Assembly (NCBI GenBank): GCA_000711775.1
Contig: ARYC01017320.1
Location: 1 to 64,000 of the forward strand
Source of the DNA: Oxytricha trifallax
Taxonomy: Eukaryota; Ciliophora; Spirotrichea; Sporadotrichida; Oxytrichidae
Direction: 5' to 3'
Length of the DNA: 64,000 bases
In this document: positions 22,010-31,154 of the stretch, piece after piece
Numbering within the stretch: the first letter of the stretch is position 1
Layout of the letters: every line of letters begins with the position of its first letter
Program-made: the position numbers and the translations under genes
The notes under the pieces: generated by a model
The model's database searches: none
The model's input: the letters and a program-made list of their open reading frames with translations, nothing else
Told to the model about the DNA's origin: nothing

Positions 22010-23823
22010 ATGAGTATAAGGCCGCAAGGCTCAGGATTCCTCTGTAGTATTACCAGTAAGAATTCTTGAAATTAATATAATTACTTGGTTACAGATGAGA
22101 GTCCGCTAAGCGCAAGCCTAATAGATACTGTAGAAAGAGAACGTGCCTTAAGTGATTACCGATCTGAGCGTAAGTGGCAATCTGTAGATCCAACCTCATA
22201 CTGCCTTTGCAGCTCACAAAGCCAAGAAGAAAAAATAGAAGAAAGCATAGGATGATGCATTATAAGAGGCCCAGGTTGAAGAGTCTCCACCACATTAAGT
22301 TGTCAAGAAACCCCCAAAGGATGGCGACTTCATCTCCACATACCTGATTACCGGAATGCTATAAAATGAGGCATAGGTAGTGATTGACACGCATACCCAG
22401 TAGGAGTTGAACCAGCTGAACGCCTCGTATGCCCATGAATGTGAGATGGATCGTGATGAGAAGCTCATCAATACTTATGACCCAAGGGCTCATGCAAAGA
22501 CGCTCACATTGTCAGAACATGCAATTCATAGTGCGCTCTCCGCAAACCAGATACATGCGTTGGCTAAGAAGGCTATGTTATGGGCCTTCCCCGACATGGA
22601 ACTGCCTACTTTAAGTGACTGTATAGGTATCAGACATGATGACCACATGTAAGAGTTGTGGGAGTCGTAAAAGAGGGACTCGTTCGACAAGTATGAATCC
22701 ATCGATGCGCCTAATGTATCCGATGTATAGGCTCCGACATTGAAGCGCCGTAATGAAAATGAGAGGCACCATCATTAGCTGTAAGAGCAGTCATATCAGT
22801 GCACACATCGCTTGGCCCTGTTTATGAACAGTTAAGGTGTGATGCCATACCAGATTTCTCGCAACTTGGTTGTCAGCAAGTCCAATGTCGAACATCTGCT
22901 AGGTGACCCTGCCGAGTACAAGGACTCGAGCAGCTTGGTAAAGAAAGGCCGACGTCCATTTGCCATTCCTTCGGAAATTCAGGCCTTCCTTAAGTTAACA
23001 ATTGCGGACTAGAAGAGCGTGGTGACCATCAGGAGCCTGCAAGGCGAACTGCTCAGATGCAAAGGATATGTCATCTCGCGTCATTGTCTTCGCACATTTC
23101 TTAAGCGGGATCTCCATCTCACGTATCACAAGGTGCATCCATTGACGGCCAACCACAACAAGATGAGGGCGAAACTGCAGAGGCAGCTTGCAGCGGGTGC
23201 TTTTATTGAGGCCTTGTGTGAGGGCAAAGAGATCATCAATGTCGACGAAGCCATCATACAGTGCACTGACTCGCGCCACTACTCCTGGGCTCCACCCCAT
23301 GCACACACGATGCAGTCCACCAGCAAACGTATGAGTCGAGTGACAGTAACTGCTGCTGCTACAAGCACTGGCTGTATGCTATTTCAGGTCTCTTATGGCT
23401 ATACGACATCCCGCACCTTCGTGCACTTTCTCACGAAATTGCTCAGGCATCTCAATGAATGTGACCCGGGCTGGAGACAAAAGTCAATTCTCCTATCGAT
23501 AATGCGCCCTATCATCGAGCAGCATATACCACCACTATGCTCTCAGGCTTCAATGCCCCATACCTGTTCCTGGGACCCTATTAGTTTGCGATGGCTCCTG
23601 TCGAGAAGGTTTTTCGCCATATCAAGAGCGTCGACCTCAATCCATGCCAGCTGCCTGTCTCCACCAAGTAAGGCTCTTTGATTTAATCTGTAGGAAGTAG
23701 GTGAGCGCGTATATCAGTAACCTGGCCCTTTAAATCTCGAGGATGGACATGAGGTGGTTGGAATTGGAGTACCGGAAGACCCTGGTGGCAGCCCTTGACC
23801 ACCTGAGCATGAGGGATGTGTGA
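22010..23823 (+). CDS. Tc1/mariner-IS630-type DD34E transposase, four exons
   Basis: Exons: 22010-22055, 22095-22169, 22213-23667 and 23694-23823. Introns of 39, 43 and 26 nt all have GTAAG donors and AG acceptors, and splicing keeps the frame at each joint. A Lys-rich stretch (HKAKKKKQKKAQ) may be a nuclear signal. Helix-turn-helix-like segments follow (PYQISRNLVVSKSNVEHLLG). The catalytic triad is visible: D in INVDEAIIQ, D in DNAPYHRAAY and E in AMAPVEKVFRHIK, with exactly 34 residues between the last two. One base appears to be missing at about 23495 (before DNAPYH), so the frame shifts once inside exon 3. This is either a real break or a sequencing error. It would cut and paste the island DNA in the developing or germline nucleus. 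The C-terminus ends LDHLSMRDV. Confidence 0.8.
22056..22094 (+). other. Transposase intron 1 (39 nt)
   Basis: GTAAGAATT...TTACAG. Splicing replaces an upstream out-of-frame ATG at 22095 by an in-frame Asn codon and yields exon 2 with no Gln-stop codons, which supports the call. Confidence 0.6.
22170..22212 (+). other. Transposase intron 2 (43 nt)
   Basis: GTAAGTGGC...TTTGCAG. Joins SDYRSE to PHKAKKKK in register. Confidence 0.6.
23668..23693 (+). other. Transposase intron 3 (26 nt)
   Basis: GTAAGGCTC...TCTGTAG. Without splicing the frame after PCQLPVSTK is lost. With it the C-terminal 43 codons are open to TGA 23821-23823. Confidence 0.65.
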
Positions 23824-24172
23824 ATGTTGTTCTCAGTTACCTCAATATTATAATGATCGAATGGGATTTCCAGAATGCCTTTCACCAAAACTTTACATTA
23901 GAATATCTCTTGAACCAAAACGAATTTCTTGGTCGGACATTGACCCCCCGTGCTCCATAAGACGACAAATCGAGTGGTGCCACTTGCTTGCCGCGCCGAC
24001 CACTGTTACCCCCTACTTTGATGGAAAAAGTATTATTTTAAAATAGATATCTCATGCTTTAATGGTAAGTCCAATTAAAGATACCTAAATTAATTAAAAT
24101 CAAAGCCCTTGCTCATAACGGCTTTATTATTTGATTATTACTATATTAAATTTGAATTTTAAAAGAAAAAAC
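23824..24172 (+). other. Intergenic region, transposase to chromodomain gene
   Basis: The first about 220 bp are GC-rich and open in the plus frame that later becomes the chromodomain gene (it starts MCECCSQLPQYYNDRMG). The last about 130 bp are AT-rich and promoter-like. Because composition changes just before ATG 24173 and the peptide resembles nothing, I treat this as non-coding or as a remnant of another exon. Confidence 0.4.
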
Positions 24173-25612
24173 ATGGCACCAAGAAAGCAACCTAAGAAGC
24201 AGAAGAAACAAAGAAAGCATGTACTCACTCTGAAGAAGTACAAGAAGAAGGAGTCCTACTAACTAGCAGCTATTCACGACGCCAAGCTTGAGAATGGAAG
24301 ACTCATGGTGTTGGTGAGCTGGTAGGGCTTCCCTGATGCTGATCGGGATTGGATTTCCAGGAAGGACTGCATAGGCACTGAAGCAATTGACATGGTTGAG
24401 GCATATCTCAAAGAGCACAAACCCCAGCTGCTGGATAACGTCTTATGGAACAAGTTATACAAGAGCAGATCCAAGGACCCAGAACAGGTACACGTGCAGG
24501 ATGACACAATGGAGATTATTGATCTCACTCAGTGTTACACAGGATGTTAAACCACACCAGTCAAGACCCCATCTATTCCTGCATTATCCCCTGAGCAAGT
24601 ACGATCACTTCATGACACCTTGTACACACTGGCAAGCCAGGCAGGAATGCAGAAAGCTACAATACTCTAAGCAATATCATCAGAGGAAGTGAGCGACGAT
24701 CCTCTCGCTGAGCTTTATGACTATGAAACAACCATTCGCGATTTGGAGAACTGGAAGAAGCATGCTAAGATCACGGGTCAAGACAAGAAGGAGGACATCG
24801 ACTATGCTGCAATGAAGGCCGAGACCAGGGAGCAGTTCACAAACAGCAAATTGGACGAAGTGCTCACCACTTTCAAGCAGATGGAGTTGTACGACGATGA
24901 TGTCAATCAGTTATCCATGCACTATGTCTTCAAGGACCCACTCTGGCACCCCGGATACCGCGACCAATCCTTGAACGTTTGTCTTGTGCACGCAGTCAAT
25001 ATGATGGTGGGAGGTCCCCTCTTCGATGTCGCCTCCAAGTTCACGTAGTTGTACCTCTCAAGGACCCACATGGCAAAGCTCCGCGAACCTGAAATGCTCT
25101 GGAAGCATGGGTACTCACTCAAGAACCTGAAGCATGTGATCTTCGACCCCAATACGAACTGCTGGATGAGCCCCCACTTGTTGTATTTGCTGAGTGGCGA
25201 AGGACTTCGAGTGATCCAATCTTGCAAAAAAGGCGGCCTCTACGCCTTCCTCGAAACTGTGAAGTTCCATACACGATTCTTCTTCCAGATGATGGTCGAA
25301 GTTCTACATGACATAGATGGCGAGGAGGACGTGAAACAGGAGCTACACGCAGGTGTGATTGCAAAGGTGGATGATGTATGGCAGATACTCGACAGCGCAG
25401 AGAAGTGGCCTATAAAGATTGAGCAGGATAACAGGCTCGCAAACAGATGGCTAAGGGGCGTCAAGTACCTGGGTTTGAGCATATTGGAAAAAGATAACCC
25501 TCCCAAGTCAAAGAGGTAGGCTTTCAAGAGAGAGTGGGAGATGATACTCGCAGGCGACACTATCTACTCGAAGGAGCGCAAGCAGAAAGCGCTAAAGAGC
25601 AAAAGTAGATGA
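24173..25612 (+). CDS. Chromodomain fused to Josephin-like cysteine protease (479 aa)
   Basis: One uninterrupted frame from ATG 24173 to TGA 25610-25612. Residues 1-27 are very basic. Residues about 27-84 form a chromodomain: RLMVLVSWQGFPDADRDWIS carries the W50 and W60 positions of the V-W-G-P...W core, followed by a C-terminal helix (AIDMVEAYLKEHK). Residues about 255-420 resemble the Josephin/papain-fold deubiquitinases. The nucleophile motif is SLNVCLVHAVNMMVGG (C270, H272, N275) and the second motif is HAGVIAKVDDVWQILDS (H392, D407), in the family order C...H...D/N. The tail is Lys-rich. A methyl-histone reader tied to a ubiquitin protease could target the transposon to, or protect it from, marked chromatin. 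The Josephin call rests on motif order and spacing by eye. Confidence 0.65.
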
Positions 25613-26418
25613 CTAAAAAGCACGATCGCAAGCATCTTCAACGTGCAGGCAGCAAGTAGTATCGCAATTCCTCAAGTGAACCTAATGAAACAAAATCAAG
25701 GGCATCACTAGAAGAATAGATACTGGGAAAAAGAAGTGACTGTCACAGAGAGAGTGAAGTCAGGGCAGTGAAAAACATGATGGGTGAACGACTTCGCGAT
25801 GGGAAGGAAAAGAAGAAGAAGGGTGCTGAAATGACTGTCTTCACTGCAGAGGAGATTAAGATCCAGCAGGACCTCATCAAGATAAGGGAGAAGTTAGAAT
25901 AGATCATCTTCTACCGCCTACATTTCGCTTCCTACGATGAGCTGCCACGATTCAAGGAGTTGATGAAGAAGTCGGGAGCCCCTGTTGAGCACGAGGACGA
26001 GGCTCACCTGGCTTGGCACTGGCAAGTGGTGGCAAGCCAGCGCGCCGACCTCCTACATTTCAAGAAGGATATTGAACTGTTCTGGAAGAAGAATGACTCC
26101 AAAGGATACAAGAAGGCCACACCCCAGTCGAGGACCCTGGAGCTCCAGGAAATGCTCAGGGACGTCATCGAAGCCTCGGAGGACGAAGTGATCTCCTTCA
26201 TCAAGAAGACCTACCAGAGGTGCCCCCTCATGCCCCGCAGTCTTCTCACCCTATTGGTTCAGGAATCGTCAAGCGCAGAGATTGGGAGACTCGCAGGCTG
26301 GCACTCGAAGGTAATCGAGCCCAAGGCACTGGAGGTCAGAGATCAGAACTACTCCGATGAGCATGAGAAGGCTGTGAAAGCCATTATTAAAGAGATTGAG
26401 AAGTTAGTAGAGCAGTGA
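25609..26418 (+). CDS. Charged protein of unknown function (269 aa)
   Basis: The frame runs from ATG 25609 to TGA 26416-26418 with TAG/TAA as Gln. Its ATG overlaps the stop of the protease gene as ATGA. A later pair of ATGs at 25777/25780 gives a shorter protein starting MMGERLRDGKEKKKK, and composition is more convincing from there on. The protein is rich in K and E and mostly helical (DLLHFKKDIELFWKKNDSKG). It has one better-defined patch, PRSLLTLLVQESSSAEIGRL, before a helical C-terminus (AVKAIIKEIEKLVEQ). No known domain. It might also be the continuation of the protease polypeptide through an unseen intron or frameshift. Confidence 0.6.
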
Positions 26419-26588
26419 TTTAGTTTTAGTAGTTGGTCATAATTAATTAACAAGTTGGTTTTGTATTTGATTTTCTTTTTCACCAATTTCAACATACTTT
26501 TATATATTTGTAAATTTAAATTGGGTAATCAGTTAAATAGGCCTCAAGTTTCAATAAAATAGTTCCCTAATATTCATTCATTATATAT

Positions 26589-26999
26589 TCATAATATAGT
26601 ATTAAATATAAAAGATTCCATTAAATTATTGCTATCAGTATAGACAGTGGCTTTCTATGATGACTAGTTGAATTTGATGTAGGATGGGTGAATTGCTTGA
26701 AAAACTTTAGTCTTAACATAGTAGGATTTATAGCAAAATTTGAATTCTTGACATTGTTTGCTTTTGAGAAGTTAGAGGACATATGGTTAATTAAGCTTAA
26801 ATTAACAACATCATCTTGTTAGTAAGGGTTTCAGCTGGACCATAGTAACTTATTTGGCCTTCCAACAATGGCACCTAAACTTTATTTGGAACTTGTAAGA
26901 TTTAACAAATAAAAATTATTCTAAAAGATCGCAATCAGTTCTCATATTAAATTTAGAGTTGTCAGAAACAAGAATTGCTTTAACAATAGTAGCAGACAT
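26589..26999 (-). CDS. Small unknown protein, one in-frame TGA
   Basis: The minus strand is open from ATG 26999 to TGA 26591-26589 (136 codons) except for a TGA at 26813-26811. It starts MSATIVKAILVSDNSKFNMR and carries a cysteine pair (FRCHCWKAK). After the TGA it continues in the same frame (QLLKSKQCQEFKFCYKSYYV). Either the TGA lies in a short intron, or the gene ends there at 62 aa, or it is broken. Composition is AT-rich like the host-like genes, so I do not count it as part of the GC-rich island. Confidence 0.4.
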
Positions 27000-27850
27000 A
27001 AATTTGATTATTTATTATAATTAAACCATTAATAGGAGTATAATATATTATTAATAGATAATTATTTATATGTTAATACATATTTAAATTTAGTCTTATT
27101 ATTGAAAGAATTTATATTTATTCTTTTTGTTTTAATAATTAAAAATATTGTAGACTCATTTATAGTCTTTTAATATAAATTACACAATAAAATAATTTGA
27201 TAAATATTGCTAATTAAGAATAGAATCGGAAAATTGTGAAAATAAAATTAAAAATAAATAAATAATATAATTAGACCATTTGAAAAATGCGTAAACTCCA
27301 AATCCCCTGAGTTTTCGTTGCCATGTGTCAGTTTTTTATTTATTGTTGGTCAAAAAATTTAGGGGGCTAATCAAAATCACATATATTTTTGTAAAAATTT
27401 ATAGATCTCCAATTTAGGGGTTTGTATAATTAGGGAAGTTGGGAGATTTTCGAAATTAGCGATTTCAGAGACTTGCGTAGTTTAGGGAAAAATAGAGACT
27501 TTCTCATAAAAACCTCTCTCGTTTACCGAAAAGGGGCTTGAAAGTAGGGTAACTCCAATAAAATTTTTGAGTTTTGCCAAAATACGGCATTCATGCATAA
27601 TTGCGATAATATAATTGCAAATGCAACAAAGGAGAATCGCGAAGGAAGTGGCCATTTAAGAGTGAAAATGTGAAATAGAAGCATTATTATAGAATTGAGT
27701 GTTGTAAAGAGTGAATTAGGAAATTTTTAAGTAAAATATAAATAGTGTTATTAATTATAATAATCTGCGATGAATTTAAAACTGTCATGCCAGGGTAATT
27801 GTTAAGGGAAACAGGTTTTATACACCACTCCACCTATGAAACAAACATCA
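27000..27850. other. Non-coding flank with G-rich patches
   Basis: The first part is AT-rich. From about 27290 to 27560 the sequence has repeated words such as CTCCAAT, AGGGG and GAGTTTT on alternating strands. This may be the end of the second Tc1-like element, since a loosely matching inverted stretch lies near 30510, but the match is weak. Confidence 0.35.
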
Positions 27851-30080
27851 TCACACAAAACCGAATCGAAGAGTGTGAATCCACTTCTTGATATTGAATG
27901 CCCACATTCCCTGGATGTCTCTTTCTTTAATTCTGAATGATTTCACAAACCTCTTCATCAATTGCTGCCTAAAAGTGTAAAGCGCATTTAAACTTACTTG
28001 TTCTAAATAGTATCCATCTTCATCATCTTCTTTGCAAAGGTGAATAACTGCTCAATTGGATTGAGCTAAAGCGACTATTCGGCGTTGAAGAGCACATTCA
28101 CTTTGAACTTTCTGGCTGTGGCTAACATCTCTGAATATTTATGAATGACTGCGTTGTTCATCAGAAGGACCACTTTCTTCTAGTGTAGTTCTTTGTCAGT
28201 TCTTATACTGCGAAAGGTTTAGTAAATGAAGTTTTCAAAGAGAACTGAGTCAAAAGCTCCTTCTATCACTTGACTGGAGATTATTCTATCCTAGGAAATT
28301 GCAGCAATATAAGACATCGAGAATTGCTATCTTTTAGTTGAGCTTTTCTTAATTGACAACTCTCTCACTTTCATCCCATAGTGTACCAGGTTCAGCTTCA
28401 TCTCACTTTAGTATTCCTTAATGCTTTTCAAGTGAGAGTCTATAAATAGCTGGGGCCAAAGCTCTTAGCAAGAGCCCCTTTCACTCTGCAAGTTTCCCTG
28501 CTCCGACACAGGGTTCGATGAATCTTTATCGAAGCTACTTGAGAGTTTTAATTTCCTAGGAGTGACCTCAAACCGACTTTCCAACTTGGTTTCGGCAAAC
28601 AGGTCATTAGACTTCTTCCTCGAAGATTTCAGTTTTAGTTTTGACATTTTATCAAGAATAGGAGTTAAACCACTCTTCACTTTCGAAGCTGAATTCTCTT
28701 CAGACACCACTGACTTCACTAATCTATTTATGCAAAAACTCTGAAAAGTTTTAGTCAAGCTGAATTTCTAGTTGGAGGTCTCAGGGACCTCTAATTTTGG
28801 GAAGAGGTCCTTTGTAAATGCAAGCCGAGTTTTCATTGACGGGGTCTGAATTAGCTTTTTTTATGGTTTTAGTTATGGATTTCCCTAAAAGTATTATGAA
28901 TTAATAAATACCTTTTTATTTTCAATCGTTTTTTAACTCTAGTAACTCGTTTTTAAGACTACTTTGACCCCTTATAACTTTCACTCCATGAATTTAGATT
29001 GGAGTGCTGACAAGATTCTTTGGCGTCTAGGATATTTCTTAAACCCCTAACCTCCCTGAGGTCCTATTTAGCTTTTCATTGCAAAATTGTTAATTGCTTA
29101 CGAAATTTACTTAGCTATTCCGAATTTTCCACTTTTAATATTTTAAAACTATTAATTGCAATTGTTAGAAAACCCTAAGTCAAAAGAATTTGAAAGCTTC
29201 TCTAATTATTCTCCAACAATTTCGATTTTTTCCAGGAGTAAACTTTCTGGGAATTTCGAAGTTGAAAAATCAGTACTTTGATCCATTTTGAGGAGCATTT
29301 CCCATACAAAAGTTTGTCATCGCTAGCGAGGATCATGCTATCATTTTGCAGAATCTCGATGCATATCTTTAATTTTGAAGCTCCATTACTATCAGGGCAT
29401 CGAGTCCGATCGGAAGTTGCTCTCATCAATTGGAATGATAACTGTATCTTCTATAAGAACTGAGCCAACAACCTGCTAATCCATAGCTTCTTCTCATTGA
29501 AGTTCGGGTCTCTATACTTTGTATTAGCAGCCTGAGTTATCCCATATCTTAGATGGAAATTATCTCATCTTTTGAAGAGTAGTAACGCAAGGGGACATTA
29601 AGTAGCTTACACTCTGGTTTTTTTAGGCAGGTTTAATAAATAATAATGAAGCTTCTATCCTGTAACTTCGTAAATTCCGTTCTGATCTAGGTAGGCCTGG
29701 AAAGAATCAAGCAAGAGCTAGTTCCCACAAACCCCTTTTCTACCCACTTTCTTTTGGGGTTTAGGATCAAGCATCATAAGCTTGACCTCGTACTTGAACT
29801 TTTCAATAGTCTTGTATACAACATCCACATCCATTCTCAATTTCTTAGCCACTTGACGGAGCTTTAATTGCTTGTTTTAGTATAGATTGATAATTTCTAA
29901 TTTCTTACATGTTAACTTAGCTTCTCTTTTCTTCAAAAAAGGATTGCTACTTAACTTCTAGGATTTGCCTTTTTAATTAATGGTCTCATTGAGTGCCTCT
30001 ATTAAACTTTGACTGCCTCTAAGAGTTCCTCGTTACTCATCAACTTTACATCCTCCTGTAATATTAAAACTAGTGTCGTC
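27851..30080 (-). pseudogene. Tc1/mariner-like transposase, dead copy
   Basis: The minus strand carries, in order: a helix-turn-helix region at about 29940-29780 (KLEIINLYQNKQLKLRQVAK, then MDVDVVYKTIEKFKYE), a spacer, the first catalytic block VIIPIDESNFRSD at about 29435-29395, about 1 kb of Ser/Lys-rich coding-like sequence (29200-28460), then YGMKVRELSIKK, SYIAAISQDRIISSQVIEG and the last catalytic blocks. The second catalytic Asp is Asn (LLMNNAVIHKY, about 28160), while LNPIEQLF keeps the Glu at the DD34E spacing. A 29-nt intron (27997-27969, GTAAGT...TTTAG) precedes the last exon, which ends IHTLRFGFV (TGA 27853-27851). Several frame changes plus the D-to-N change make it inactive. The intron shows it once was a spliced gene. 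Confidence 0.65.
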
Positions 30081-30617
30081 TCCTTTATCATTCATAACTG
30101 GTTTATTCCTGATTCTGGCAAGTCGAAAACTTTGAAGGTAAGCTTCAAGGAATTTGCAAAGTTCATCATTATTTTATATGTAACAAAAATCAACATTGCT
30201 AGCTAAATATTCTTGATTTTTTTTAAGGAAGTTTTATGATTGCTCCACCTGTAAGCTTCTAGATTTGTTAAGGGACTTCACCTCTGTTTAACAGTTATCC
30301 AGAACTGTATGTGAACTTTGTTGACTAAATAACGTTTGGGAATAATTTACCAAGCACGACAGGAGTCTATTTAACAATAGATTTCTCTTAAGCCTTAACT
30401 TTGCTTGGTTTAATTACAGATAAGGCATTAGAGATACGAAATTCGTCGCTTAATATTGACTGCTATAAGCAAGAAATCTCTGATTAAAATCCATTCTTAA
30501 ACTCTTCGTTAGGGTGTGAGTTTATACGTGGTTTCTAGTTATTTGTTTTTTAAAATTTCATTTATTTCTAGGTATTATTTTACAGAAGAAGCCTGATCAA
30601 ATTTATAATATTCAAAT

Positions 30618-31070
30618 ATCATTTAGAATATAAATAAATATCTTTAGTTTTTTAATTATAAATTAAAATGTAAGGAAATCCAACATCGCTTGGTGACCAA
30701 GCAATATTTTTATTACTACCAAATGATATGGGAAAGATTTTATATTCATATAATCAAGGTGACTCCCCTCTTGAAATAATAGGACTTTATTCTTTGTCAT
30801 ATATCTTTCATAGAAAGACATGTTTTGAAATGTTGAAGAGGTAACATTTTTGAGTTTCTTGTTTCTCATGATGAAAATGCAATTGCACTTCTTCTCTGCT
30901 ATTTTGAATAACTTATATAGAACCGATAATTTTGCGAGTAAGACTTCTTCAAAATCTTGATGTAAGCACTTCACTCTATTTTCTTCAACAAACTTGATAA
31001 GCCGTTAATTAAAGTCTTATAGTAAAGTGAGCTTGAACTTAGCCAACTTGACATTCTACCTTTTATAAAT
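30618..31070 (-). CDS. Small unknown protein
   Basis: A minus-strand frame, open under the ciliate code from about 31070 to a TGA near 30618. It reads KLAKFKLTLLQDFNQRLIKF, then VEENRVKCLHQDFEEVLLAK and LSVLYKLFKIAEKKCNCIFI, and ends in a hydrophobic/basic tail. It looks coding by composition and has few TAA/TAG codons. No clear start codon lies upstream, so an exon may be missing. Function unknown. Confidence 0.4.
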
Positions 31071-31154
31071 ACTATTGCAAACAAATAGTTAAATAACACT
31101 TCATTTCAGAGTATTTAAATTGTGTAAATCCCTAATTAGAATATAATAACTACC

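Larger units (their letters stand above)
17940..26420. mobile_element. GC-rich multigene island, putative Tc1/IS630-type composite transposon
   Basis: About 8.5 kb stands out by clearly higher G+C than both flanks. Genes are tightly packed on both strands: long protein (+), small ORF (-), 250-aa protein (-), DD34E transposase (+), chromodomain-protease (+), charged protein (+). All use the ciliate code and several contain short GTAAG...AG introns, so the genes are adapted to this host and were probably active recently. No DNA polymerase B, packaging ATPase or capsid gene is seen, so it is not a Polinton. Terminal repeats were not found by eye, and the borders given are where composition changes. 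Grouping these genes into one element is inference from compactness, shared composition and the transposase. Confidence 0.55.

Noticed and set aside
23816-24046. 76-codon frame before the chromodomain gene as its N-terminus
   Set aside because: Although open and in the same frame, an AT-rich promoter-like stretch and the ATG at 24173 followed by a typical basic start argue that translation begins there.
17940-26420. Reading the GC-rich island as a Polinton/Maverick or other virus-like element
   Set aside because: No polymerase B, retroviral-type integrase, packaging ATPase or capsid-like protein is seen. The recombinase is a DD34E Tc1/IS630 type and the protease has Josephin-type, not adenovirus-type, motif order.
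28562-28744. Plus-strand 60-codon frame
   Set aside because: Antisense of the Ser/Lys-rich part of the minus-strand transposase remnant.
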